Source: DATDYQ01 sp035288965
GTDB lineage: Archaea > Nanobdellota > Nanobdellia > SCGC-AAA011-G17 > JAGVZF01
Assembly: GCA_035288965.1 (NCBI GenBank)
Contig: DATDYQ010000095.1
Coordinates: 1 to 18,157 of the forward strand
Direction of reading: 5' to 3'
Length of the DNA: 18,157 bases
The position numbers and the translations under genes are program-made. The notes under the pieces were generated by a model that saw only the letters and a list, made by a program, of their open reading frames with translations, did not search any database and had not been told where the DNA came from. Below, piece by piece: positions 11,369 through 17,908 of this stretch (its first letter is position 1; each line of letters opens with the position of its first letter).

Positions 11369-12571
11369 TTAACTAAATAATCCAATTATAGGGATAAAGA
11401 TAAATTTGAACAATCTGATTAAATAAGGCAATAAATTTACAAAGATCATTACAATTATTAAATAAGTAACAAATGTCCACATTATTTTTACTTTCTTTTC
11501 GTTCTTAAATAAGGCAAATAATCCAGTATAAAACATTCTACCACCATCTATTGGTCCAAGTGGAAGTAAGTTAAATAGTGCAATTCCGATACTTATTGCT
11601 GAAAGCCAGAAAAACAATGTATTTATCCACGATAATAAATGTGGTAAGAATATTCCATATTTTGATTTAATACTTTCTTTAATTACAGTTTCTACGCTTG
11701 ATACTGTAACGCCCATATAACCCCTATTCACATTGTTAGGATTTTTTTCTAATGTTATTTGATATATTAATCCTTTTTCTGTTTTTATTACAACTTTATC
11801 ACCTGGTTTTTTATCTTTTAGTTGATCTGTAAATTCTTGAACATTTGATATTTTAATTCCGTTTATTTCTGCGATATTATCGCCAACTTTAAGGCCTGCT
11901 AAAAATGCTGGATATTTTTCCTCTAATGATGCAATTTGAACACCGTTCACTTCAAACATTGAATTTACACTTGGTGTTAAAATAAATGAAAGAATAAGGA
12001 AAAATAATAATCCTGTTATTATATTGGAAAATGCACCTGCTGCAAATACAGAAAGTTGAGCATAATTGCTTTTTTTCTTTAATTCTTTTTCTTCTGGTTC
12101 AACGAATGCTGCAGGAATAGGACCGAGGAAGGCAAACCCAGATGATTTTATTTTTATTTTGTGAAAACAGGCAACAAAGCCGTGTGAAAATTCATGAATT
12201 ACAGCTACAATAAAAATAGATATTATCCAATGCCAAAAGGATAAGATTGGAAGTCCTGGAATTGAAACTCCTGGCAAAACAGGAGCTAAAACTGGTTGAG
12301 CATTTTTAACAAATATTAATTTTAATGTTCCTTGTAACAATGTCCAGAATATTAATATCATGCCCGCAAAACCGAAAAATATTCCTAATGCTCCAAAAGT
12401 ATGCAATAACCATCTTGGATATTTAGAAATTTTTTGCATCAGATTTAATCCAAGTTTGGTTCTGTATAATGCGAAAATTTTTCCTTGAACTTCGAATTTT
12501 TTTCTATTTTTTCTAAAAAAGATATAGATTATTATAACAAAAATTATGAAAAATATTAAATCATAGTTCAT
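11369..12571 (-). CDS. Site-2-protease-type membrane metalloprotease (M50) with PDZ domain
   Basis: This is an intramembrane zinc protease that cuts membrane proteins within or near the bilayer. The zinc site HEFSH is at 126-130 inside a membrane helix, and the second motif NLLPLGPIDGGR (334-345) supplies Asp342. A PDZ domain at about 205-290 (AFLAGLKVGDNIAEINGIKI) interrupts the catalytic core, as in RseP/S2P group proteins. Hydrophobic helices lie at about 5-20, 57-80, 110-136, 174-199, 312-336 and 365-398. At 400 aa the protein is complete. The ATG at 12571 is one base after the eL40 stop and the gene ends one base before tatD, so it should be translated from a polycistronic message. Its substrates are unknown. 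Confidence 0.94.
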   Translation of the reverse strand: MNYDLIFFIIFVIIIYIFFRKNRKKFEVQGKIFALYRTKLGLNLMQKISKYPRWLLHTFGALGIFFGFAGMILIFWTLLQGTLKLIFVKNAQPVLAPVLPGVSIPGLPILSFWHWIISIFIVAVIHEFSHGFVACFHKIKIKSSGFAFLGPIPAAFVEPEEKELKKKSNYAQLSVFAAGAFSNIITGLLFFLILSFILTPSVNSMFEVNGVQIASLEEKYPAFLAGLKVGDNIAEINGIKISNVQEFTDQLKDKKPGDKVVIKTEKGLIYQITLEKNPNNVNRGYMGVTVSSVETVIKESIKSKYGIFLPHLLSWINTLFFWLSAISIGIALFNLLPLGPIDGGRMFYTGLFALFKNEKKVKIMWTFVTYLIIVMIFVNLLPYLIRLFKFIFIPIIGLFS

Positions 12572-12572
12572 C

Positions 12573-12737
12573 TTATTTGCTCTTTTTTATAGGTCTTAAA
12601 AATTTACAACCACATCTTTTACATGCTACCCTTCCTTTAAGTATCTTCTGCATTGTAGTTCTTTGTTTAGTCTTGCATTTTTTGCAAACAAATACATTTT
12701 TGAATAATCTTGCTTGAGCTTCTGGAAATTTTGACAT
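12573..12737 (-). CDS. rpl40e: Ribosomal protein eL40
   Basis: The 54-aa product starts MSKFPEAQARLFKNVFVCKK and is the archaeal form of large-subunit protein eL40, which lacks the ubiquitin fusion of eukaryotes. Two zinc-binding CxxC pairs, Cys18/Cys21 (CKKC) and Cys39/Cys42 (CKRC), define a small zinc ribbon, and the tail LRPIKKSK is basic. The ATG at 12737 shares one base with the TAA stop of eIF5A (TAATG), and an AGGTGA SD site lies inside the end of the eIF5A gene. The length matches the archaeal family. Confidence 0.95.
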   Translation of the reverse strand: MSKFPEAQARLFKNVFVCKKCKTKQRTTMQKILKGRVACKRCGCKFLRPIKKSK

Positions 12738-13129
12738 TATTTCACCTGCATTATTACTTTTTCATCCATTATAATCCAATAGATAACATTTGTATCTTCT
12801 TTAACTTTATTTTTTAATTCTTCTGGAATTTTTATATCAAATGTTTCATATGTTTCTGAATCCATAACATTTGCTATATCTCCATGAACTGATAAAACTT
12901 GTGCTGATTTTTTTTCAATTATTGGAACATCTACTTTATCTGATGAAGGTTTTACAAAAATCTTTTTTTCGTTATTGATTATGCCGATAGCTTCTATTCT
13001 ACATTTTGTATGTCCATGTTTTCCTGTTTTTGATGTTTGTACATCTATAATTTTACATGAAATATTATCTAGAAGCACAAAGCCACCAACCCTTAAACTT
13101 CCGACGTCTGTTTGTTTTCTTTCAGCCAT
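12737..13129 (-). CDS. eif5a: Translation factor eIF5A (aIF5A)
   Basis: eIF5A binds near the ribosomal E site, relieves stalling (notably at proline runs) and aids termination. The N-terminal SH3-like domain carries the hypusination loop SKTGKHGHTK (33-42), with Lys37 as the predicted modified residue, and the C-terminal OB fold spans about 72-130. At 130 aa this is normal archaeal length. Hypusination needs spermidine or agmatine; the arginine decarboxylase at 889-1488 could supply agmatine. Deoxyhypusine synthase is not in this window. The ATG at 13129 lies 27 nt from a TATA box, so it leads the operon with a leaderless start while internal genes use SD or coupling. Confidence 0.96.
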   Translation of the reverse strand: MAERKQTDVGSLRVGGFVLLDNISCKIIDVQTSKTGKHGHTKCRIEAIGIINNEKKIFVKPSSDKVDVPIIEKKSAQVLSVHGDIANVMDSETYETFDIKIPEELKNKVKEDTNVIYWIIMDEKVIMQVK

Positions 13130-13152
13130 TAAAAGAAAAAGAATATGTTACA

Positions 13153-13160
13153 TTTATAAA
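13153..13160 (-). promoter_or_regulatory. TATA box of the eIF5A operon
   Basis: The minus strand reads TTTATAAATG, centred about 27 nt from the ATG at 13129, predicting a leaderless transcript. Confidence 0.6.
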
Positions 13161-13186
13161 ACTTGTGTTTTAATTTATAATTAATT

Positions 13187-13606
13187 TTATAGAGAATCTT
13201 CTAAGGTTGTTTTTTTATATTTATTATCATAATCTTTAACAAGTTGTTTTGCTACTCTTGAACTTGTATATGTTGTAAATCCCACAACAAGCCCAAAAAA
13301 CCAACCTTTACTCACTGCAAGAAAAATATATGGATTGTGTACTATAATCTCTGGAAAAGGTAATTCTTTGAATTGAGGATCATTAATAGTTTTATATATT
13401 CCTATAGATAAAAAATATCCAACTGTCAAACCGCCAGCCAAATATTCATTAACTTTACTTAAAACTTTTAATGAATAATAAGATAATCTTTTTGATAATG
13501 GCGGATTGTTTGTAGGAATATTTGGCATACTAATATTTTCTAGTTTAATATCCTTTTTAGAAATCTTGCTTTCGGGTAATTTTGCTAATTCATCATCTAT
13601 TGGCAT
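13187..13606 (-). CDS. Unknown two-pass membrane protein, 139 aa
   Basis: No family is recognised. Residues 1-50 are polar and proline-rich (SMPNIPTNNPPLSKR). Membrane helices lie at about 53-71 (YLAGGLTVGYFLSIGI) and 93-115 (YIFLAVSKGWFFGLVVGFT), and the end is charged. The ATG at 13606 follows the upstream TAA (13609-13607) with no gap, so the two genes are almost certainly cotranscribed and coupled. The long polar N-terminus and charged tail should both face the cytoplasm. Function unknown. Confidence 0.7.
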   Translation of the reverse strand: MPIDDELAKLPESKISKKDIKLENISMPNIPTNNPPLSKRLSYYSLKVLSKVNEYLAGGLTVGYFLSIGIYKTINDPQFKELPFPEIIVHNPYIFLAVSKGWFFGLVVGFTTYTSSRVAKQLVKDYDNKYKKTTLEDSL

Positions 13607-13870
13607 TTATTTTTTTACTATTTTCTTTTTAACAATCTTTTGCGTAACAATAGATTTAGGTGTTAATGTATCTTGCAATAATCTTTCCATATAATTGATT
13701 CTTATGTTTAAATCAAATATTTGCTTAGATAAAGAAGCTATTGCAAGCCAAAGCTGTGCTGATATTGGATCAGGAGCTTTTTCAAGAACATTCTTATGTC
13801 TATGTGTTTCTTTTATCTGAGATTCTAGGTGTGGTTTCAATCCCTTATCAACTTCTTCTCGCCAATTCAT
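13607..13870 (-). CDS. Unknown helical protein, 87 aa
   Basis: No family is recognised. The protein is mostly helical and charged, with an amphipathic segment at about 38-67 (AQLWLAIASLSKQIFDLNIR) that could form a coiled coil, and a basic end with the repeat QKIVKKKIVKK. It abuts the membrane-protein gene and has a TATA box at 13890-13900, 26 nt before its ATG, so it leads a two-gene unit. It may be a soluble partner of the membrane protein; that is inferred from position only. Confidence 0.7.
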   Translation of the reverse strand: MNWREEVDKGLKPHLESQIKETHRHKNVLEKAPDPISAQLWLAIASLSKQIFDLNIRINYMERLLQDTLTPKSIVTQKIVKKKIVKK

Positions 13871-13889
13871 AAAATTGAGAGATACGTGG

Positions 13890-13900
13890 GATTTATAAAT
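13890..13900 (-). promoter_or_regulatory. TATA box for the 13870 gene pair
   Basis: ATTTATAAAT (13891-13900) is palindromic and centred 26 nt from the ATG at 13870. Confidence 0.6.
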
Positions 13901-13937
13901 ATTTCCATTCTATAGTGGTTACATTAGTAAAAGGAAG

Positions 13938-13947
13938 ATTTATAAAA
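13938..13947 (+). promoter_or_regulatory. TATA box for the FKBP gene
   Basis: ATTTATAAAA is centred about 26 nt before the ATG at 13969. An SD-like AAGGAAG lies between them, mostly upstream of the predicted transcription start. Confidence 0.55.
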
Positions 13948-13968
13948 GCTATTTAGAAGGAAGATGAC

Positions 13969-14646
13969 ATGACAATTAAAATAGGAGATTTTGTAGAAGT
14001 TGATTTTATCGGAAGAATAAAAGGAAATGGGGTTTTTGATACAAATATAGAAGAGGAAGCTAAAAAATATGATCTTTATAAAGAAAATGGAAATTATAAA
14101 GCATATATAATCTGCGTCGGACAGCACCATATATTAAAAGGATTAGATGATCAAATAACAGGGAAAGATGTTGGAGAATATGATTTTGATATATCTGCTG
14201 AAAATGGATTTGGAAAGAAAGATGCTAAATTAATGAAACTTGTTCCATTAAGATTATTTCATGCTCAAAATATTGATCCAAAACCAGGATTAGTCGTAAA
14301 TGTCGATGGAATCTTAGGAATAGTTAGGAGTGTAAGTTCAGGAAGATGTATAGTTGACTTTAATCATCCTTTAGCTGGAAAAGACTTAAGTTATCATATC
14401 AATATAAAAAGGATTATAACTGATTTAAAAGAAAAATTAACAGGACTATTATATTTTGACCTTTTTTTAGATGAAGATAAATATAATATTGATGTCAATG
14501 AAGGAAATATTGAAATTAAGATTAAGGTTGTAGTGCCTACTGAAATTACAGATAAGTTTAAAGAGCATGCTAAAGGCTTAATTAAAGATATTAAAGAGTT
14601 GAATATTATTATAGATGATAAAAAGCAAGTAACGAATGATAATTAA
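13969..14646 (+). CDS. FKBP-type peptidyl-prolyl isomerase (SlyD-like)
   Basis: This is a cytosolic prolyl isomerase and chaperone. GDFVEVDFIGRIKGNGVFDT (6-25) begins the FKBP fold, and ILKGLDDQITGKDVGE (55-70) with AENGFGKKD (77-85) is the archaeal FKBP core. The insert-in-flap chaperone domain follows at about 85-130, then FNHPLAGKDLSY (131-142) returns to the FKBP domain. The remaining 80 residues form a C-terminal extension, as in long archaeal FKBPs, and lack the His/Cys-rich metal tail of bacterial SlyD. At 225 aa the length fits. The next gene on the same strand is ftsZ, 42 nt downstream with a weak promoter of its own. Confidence 0.92.
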   Translation: MTIKIGDFVEVDFIGRIKGNGVFDTNIEEEAKKYDLYKENGNYKAYIICVGQHHILKGLDDQITGKDVGEYDFDISAENGFGKKDAKLMKLVPLRLFHAQNIDPKPGLVVNVDGILGIVRSVSSGRCIVDFNHPLAGKDLSYHINIKRIITDLKEKLTGLLYFDLFLDEDKYNIDVNEGNIEIKIKVVVPTEITDKFKEHAKGLIKDIKELNIIIDDKKQVTNDN

Positions 14647-14656
14647 TTTTAAATAT
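14647..14656 (+). promoter_or_regulatory. Possible TATA box for ftsZ
   Basis: TTTTAAATAT would start transcription near 14678, giving an 11-nt leader without an SD site. ftsZ could also be read from the FKBP promoter. Confidence 0.35.
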
Positions 14657-14688
14657 GAGTTTTTGCTGTTTACTTCCTAGTTATAAAA

Positions 14689-15810
14689 ATGGACAGCATC
14701 ATAAATGAAGCAATGAAAAGAGGATCAAGTTATGACTATATTAAAGATACTCCTCAAAAAACTAGTGATATAGATGAGGAATTAGAGCAATTACTAGCAA
14801 AACAGAGAGCTAAAATTAAAGTTGTTGGATGTGGTGGGGCTGGAAATAATACAATAAATAGAATAAGTGAAGTGGGGATTACAGGAGCTGAAACTGTAGC
14901 TATAAATACAGATGCTCAAGATTTATTATATACAAATGCTAATTCTAAGATATTGATTGGAAGAGAGGTTACTCAAGGATTGGGAGCTGGAAGCATTCCG
15001 CAAGTCGGAGAGGAAGCTGCTAAAGAAAGTGAACATGAAATTAAAGCCAAATTACAAGGAGCTGATATGGTGTTTATTACATGCGGATTGGGTGGAGGTA
15101 CTGGAACAGGGGCTGCTCCAATTGTCGGAGATATAGCAAAAAAATTAGGAGCCTTAACAGTTGCTATTGTAACAATACCTTTTGCAATGGAAGGTCAAAG
15201 AAGATATGAAAATGCAATAATTGGATTGGAAAAATTAGAAAATATTGTCGATACATTAATTGTAATTCCTAATGATAAATTATTAGAATTAGCTCCCGAT
15301 TTACCACTGCATACTGCTTTTAAAGTTGCAGATGAAATATTAACAAATGCTGTAAAAGGAATAGCTGAGCTAGTAACAAAAGCAGGATTGGTAAATTTAG
15401 ATTTTGCTGATATAAGAGCTGTTATGGGGAAAGGTGGGGTTGCGATGATTGGAGTCGGAGAGAGTGATAGTGAGAACAGAGCAAAAGAAGCTGTTGAGAA
15501 AGCTATAAAAAATCCTTTATTAGATGTTGACATTAAAGGGGCGAATGGAGCTTTGATAAATGTTTCAGGTGGTCCTGATATGACATTAGAAGAAGCAAGA
15601 CAAATTGTTGAAACTGTTTCTGAACAATTGGATGAAGATGCAAGAATAATTTGGGGAGCTCAGATAAGTGAAGATTTAGAAAATACAATAAGAACAATGT
15701 TGATTGTAACTGGAGTCAGTTCTCCTCAAATATTCGGACCAAAGAAAACTACTGTGAAAAGAAAGAGAGATGAAATTGAAAACGAATTGGGAATTGATTT
15801 TGTAGATTAA
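14689..15810 (+). CDS. ftsZ: Cell-division GTPase FtsZ (FtsZ1-type)
   Basis: FtsZ is the tubulin-like GTPase that builds the division ring. KVVGCGGAGNNTINRI (44-59) opens the GTPase domain. The tubulin signature GGGTGTG is at 135-141, and the T7 catalytic loop NLDFADIRAVM (236-246) has both acidic residues. The C-terminal activation domain follows and ends SSPQIFG, then a short basic linker and tail ENELGIDFVD. The N-terminal MDSIINEAMK resembles my memory of haloarchaeal FtsZ1 rather than FtsZ2, a weak criterion. At 373 aa it is full length. A GNAT gene follows after one base. In many archaea ftsZ lies directly before secE-spt5; here three genes intervene. Confidence 0.97.
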   Translation: MDSIINEAMKRGSSYDYIKDTPQKTSDIDEELEQLLAKQRAKIKVVGCGGAGNNTINRISEVGITGAETVAINTDAQDLLYTNANSKILIGREVTQGLGAGSIPQVGEEAAKESEHEIKAKLQGADMVFITCGLGGGTGTGAAPIVGDIAKKLGALTVAIVTIPFAMEGQRRYENAIIGLEKLENIVDTLIVIPNDKLLELAPDLPLHTAFKVADEILTNAVKGIAELVTKAGLVNLDFADIRAVMGKGGVAMIGVGESDSENRAKEAVEKAIKNPLLDVDIKGANGALINVSGGPDMTLEEARQIVETVSEQLDEDARIIWGAQISEDLENTIRTMLIVTGVSSPQIFGPKKTTVKRKRDEIENELGIDFVD

Positions 15811-15811
15811 G

Positions 15812-16399
15812 ATGGTAAAAGTTGAAAATCTTGAAGTTAGACTGGCAAGAGAAAATGAAATAGATGCTGTTCAAGCATTAGAAAATTCTAGATTGGAAGA
15901 TGGATTTAAACATTTTAGAGAACTACATCATATATATTTTAAAGGAATTTTGGTTGCTGTTCAAGATGGAAATGTTTTGGGATATATAGGAGCAAACCGT
16001 ATATATTCAGATGAGATGAATGTTGGAATTAAATCTGATTTTAGAAAAAGTATGCCTCCATGGGATCATGATCCTAGGCAATATTTTGCTTCGTATGGTG
16101 GCACTTTCTATATTCTTGGACATGCAGTAAAAAAAGAAAATGAGGGTAAAGAAATAAGTGAGGTTCTTATTAAAGAATTTTTAAGAAGAACAAAAGAATC
16201 TGGTGTAAAAGAACCGGGGAATATTTTGCAAGTTGCTGTGATATACAACTTAAGACACCCTACATTAATAAATCCACTTAAACTTTGGGGAAGTTATGGA
16301 TTTAAACCTTTACTTAACACATATGATCCCAATTGGAAACATTCTGCAGATAAACCTGCTGATGGCGGAATGATTTGGGCATTGGATTTTACAGAATAA
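15812..16399 (+). CDS. GNAT-family N-acetyltransferase
   Basis: This is a predicted acetyl-CoA-dependent acetyltransferase of unknown substrate. The beta-alpha start VRLARENEIDAVQALENSRL (9-28), strand GILVAVQDGNVLGYIGANRI (45-64), the acetyl-CoA-binding stretch HAVKKENEGKEISEVLIKEF (104-123) and the late LKLWGSYGFKPL (156-167) follow GNAT order. The usual Q/RxxGxG/A loop is altered to KENEGKE, so it is a divergent member. The insert SDFRKSMPPWDHDPRQYFAS (75-94) could shape the substrate pocket. The ATG lies one base after the ftsZ stop with no separate promoter, so it is cotranscribed and probably coupled with ftsZ. A role in cell division is possible but unproven. Confidence 0.85.
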   Translation: MVKVENLEVRLARENEIDAVQALENSRLEDGFKHFRELHHIYFKGILVAVQDGNVLGYIGANRIYSDEMNVGIKSDFRKSMPPWDHDPRQYFASYGGTFYILGHAVKKENEGKEISEVLIKEFLRRTKESGVKEPGNILQVAVIYNLRHPTLINPLKLWGSYGFKPLLNTYDPNWKHSADKPADGGMIWALDFTE

Positions 16400-16413
16400 T
16401 CTTATATAAATTT

Positions 16414-16806
16414 TTATAGTATTATCTTATCCATTTCTTTTATTCTTTCAAAACTTCTATCTCTTGTAATTAACGTCATGTTATTTTCTATTACTTGTGA
16501 GGCAATTAATAAATCTGCTAAGGACATTAATAGTCCTTGTTTATCATATTTATATTTTAAATCTGCTAGATAGGTTGCTGTTAATTTGCCTGCAGATAAT
16601 ACAGGGAAAAGTTCTAGAAATTCTAAAGCTTTTTTCTGGTTATGTTGCTTTTTTTCTTTAATACCTAGTAAGAATTCAAAGTAAGATATCATAGTAATAT
16701 AAATTGTATCAGGGTGTTCTTTTTTAATTATCCCAATATTCTTTAAAACTAATTTATTGTTATGTTCTATATCTATAAGAATTGAGGTATCTAAAACAAG
16801 TGTCAT
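16414..16806 (-). CDS. vapC: VapC-type PIN-domain toxin
   Basis: VapC toxins are Mg-dependent ribonucleases that cut tRNA or rRNA and stop translation when their antitoxin is lost. The four acidic PIN residues are visible: Asp6 (VLDTSILID), Glu44 (SYFEFLLG), Asp98 (LADLLIA) and Asp116 (LITRDRSF). At 130 aa it is complete, so the catalytic site looks intact. Its ATG overlaps the antitoxin stop by four bases (ATGA), the usual toxin-antitoxin coupling. It converges on the GNAT gene with only 14 bp between stops. Confidence 0.93.
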   Translation of the reverse strand: MTLVLDTSILIDIEHNNKLVLKNIGIIKKEHPDTIYITMISYFEFLLGIKEKKQHNQKKALEFLELFPVLSAGKLTATYLADLKYKYDKQGLLMSLADLLIASQVIENNMTLITRDRSFERIKEMDKIIL

Positions 16807-17048
16807 TTCCTAAATCCTGGTTCTTTTCGCAATTTTTTTACAAAATCATGCATTTCATATGCTTCTTTATCGGATATTATTTTTCCATATTTTAAAATTT
16901 TAGGCCAATTATCTTCTGAATTTTTTCTATAACTTTTTACGACTCTTTCAATGATTACACCTATCGGAACTTTATTTCGCACAGCAAGTGATTTCAGTTC
17001 TGTCCAGGTAGCTTCATCTATGTTTCGTATTGTTCTTAATTTTGGCAT
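16803..17048 (-). CDS. vapB: VapB-type antitoxin
   Basis: The 81-aa antitoxin should bind its own promoter through an N-terminal ribbon-helix-helix (about residues 3-45, LRTIRNIDEATWTELKSLAV) and block VapC through its C-terminal part (about 50-81, ending RKEPGFRK). The ATG at 17048 lies about 26 nt from a palindromic TATA region, so the message is likely leaderless. Tandem 9-nt repeats fill the space between TATA box and start, a suitable place for autoregulation. The family assignment rests on the fold pattern plus the adjacent PIN gene. Confidence 0.85.
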   Translation of the reverse strand: MPKLRTIRNIDEATWTELKSLAVRNKVPIGVIIERVVKSYRKNSEDNWPKILKYGKIISDKEAYEMHDFVKKLRKEPGFRK

Positions 17049-17066
17049 ATGTATTACATGTATTAC
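17049..17066. repeat. Tandem 9-nt repeat at the vapBC start
   Basis: Two exact copies of ATGTATTAC lie between the vapB ATG and its TATA box. Paired direct repeats there fit operator half-sites for a dimeric ribbon-helix-helix repressor; that role is inferred. Confidence 0.6.
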
Positions 17067-17082
17067 AAATATTTAAATATTT
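17067..17082 (-). promoter_or_regulatory. Palindromic TATA region of vapBC
   Basis: AAATATTTAAATATTT is a perfect 16-nt palindrome centred 26 nt from the vapB ATG. It could support TBP binding in either direction. Confidence 0.5.
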
Positions 17083-17114
17083 CTATAGTATAAGACAAAT
17101 AATATAATCATAGA

Positions 17115-17127
17115 AAGCTTTATAAAT
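17115..17127 (+). promoter_or_regulatory. Main TATA box of the secE-spt5-uL11 operon
   Basis: GAAAGCTTTATAAATATA has BRE-like purines before the TATA box and would start transcription near 17146, leaving a leader of about 42 nt before secE. A weaker TATA-like GTATATAAT at about 17145-17152 could give a second, shorter message. Confidence 0.55.
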
Positions 17128-17154
17128 ATACTAAAAAGCAAAAAGTATATAATT

Positions 17155-17177
17155 CTAGGTTTTTATTAACGACCTAG
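17155..17177 (+). repeat. Inverted repeat in the secE leader
   Basis: CTAGGT (17155-17160) and ACCTAG (17172-17177) are perfect inverse copies. A second pair, TTAAC (17166-17170) and GTTAA (17177-17181), uses part of the first loop and the shared G17177, so the two stems exclude one another. Confidence 0.4.
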
Positions 17178-17187
17178 TTAACATAAC

Positions 17188-17427
17188 ATGGAAGAACAAA
17201 ATAATCAACAACAAACTCAAGAAGAAGTAAAACCACAAGTAGAAAAAAGAACTTTTTTTAGTAAGATAAGAACTTTTTTTATTGAATGCAAAAGAGTTTT
17301 CAAAGTTACAAAAAAACCAAGCAAAGAAGAATTTAAAATAACTGTTAAAGTAAGTGCGATAGGAATAGGAATAATTGGATTAATAGGATTTATAGTTCAT
17401 ATTGTTGGAGTGTTATCAGGATTATAA
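17188..17427 (+). CDS. secE: Protein translocase subunit SecE (Sec61-gamma)
   Basis: SecE clamps the SecY channel and is needed for protein export and membrane insertion. The 79-aa protein has a Gln/Glu-rich N-terminus (MEEQNNQQQTQEEVKPQVEK), an amphipathic helix FFIECKRVFKVTKKPSKEEF (30-49) that lies on the membrane surface, and one membrane helix at about 52-76 (VSAIGIGIIGLIGFIVHIVG). RVFKVTKKPSKEEF matches the archaeal/eukaryotic Sec61-gamma consensus. The extended polar N-terminus is lineage-specific. spt5 begins one base after the stop, as in other archaea. Confidence 0.94.
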   Translation: MEEQNNQQQTQEEVKPQVEKRTFFSKIRTFFIECKRVFKVTKKPSKEEFKITVKVSAIGIGIIGLIGFIVHIVGVLSGL

Positions 17428-17428
17428 A

Positions 17429-17908
17429 ATGGAAGGATTAATTTTTGCATTAAGGACAACAGCAAACAGAGAAGATCAAGTTATGGATTTTGTTGCAAAT
17501 AATGCCAGTAAAAAGAATTTAGAGGTTTATAGCTTGATAAGACCGCATGGGATGAGGGGTTATATCTTCATGGAAGCTAAAGATAAAGAAGCTGCTGAAG
17601 AAGCTTTCCAAGGTGTTCCTTATGCTCGTGGACTATTACCTAAACCTTTAGATTATAGAGAAATAGAACATATGCTTGAACAAGTTAAGGCTCAAGTTAA
17701 CATACAGAAAAATGATGTTGTTGAAATTATTTCAGGACCATTTAAGAGAGAGAATGCTAAGGTTACAAGAGTTGATAAAGCAAAAGATGAAGTTGTTGTT
17801 GAATTATTGGAAGCTGCTGTTCCTATTCCGATAACTGTAAAAATAGATTCGGTTAAGGTTATAAGGAGAGAGGGACAGGAAGAAGAAAAGGAAGACGAAG
17901 ATGAGTAA
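17429..17908 (+). CDS. spt5: Transcription elongation factor Spt5 (archaeal NusG)
   Basis: Spt5 binds the RNA polymerase clamp, with Spt4, to raise processivity and can couple to ribosomes. The 159-aa protein has an NGN domain (1-85) starting MEGLIFALRTTANREDQVMD, with HGMRGYIFMEA (40-50) and GVPYARGLLPKPL (62-74), then a KOW domain (about 93-145) with VEIISGPFKRENAKVTRVD. The tail EEEKEDEDE is acidic. Start: the ATG at 17429 gives the canonical N-terminus; an in-frame TTG at 17402 lies inside secE and is rejected. The gene overlaps uL11 by eight bases. Confidence 0.96.
   Translation: MEGLIFALRTTANREDQVMDFVANNASKKNLEVYSLIRPHGMRGYIFMEAKDKEAAEEAFQGVPYARGLLPKPLDYREIEHMLEQVKAQVNIQKNDVVEIISGPFKRENAKVTRVDKAKDEVVVELLEAAVPIPITVKIDSVKVIRREGQEEEKEDEDE

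Noticed and set aside
11368..11385. TTG start adding six residues to TatD
   Set aside because: It lies inside the protease gene and extends the protein beyond the conserved MLIDCHAHL start; ATG 11367 follows the protease stop by one base.
17402..17428. TTG start for Spt5 within secE
   Set aside because: The added residues are an out-of-frame read of the secE end; ATG 17429 gives the normal Spt5 N-terminus one base after the secE stop.
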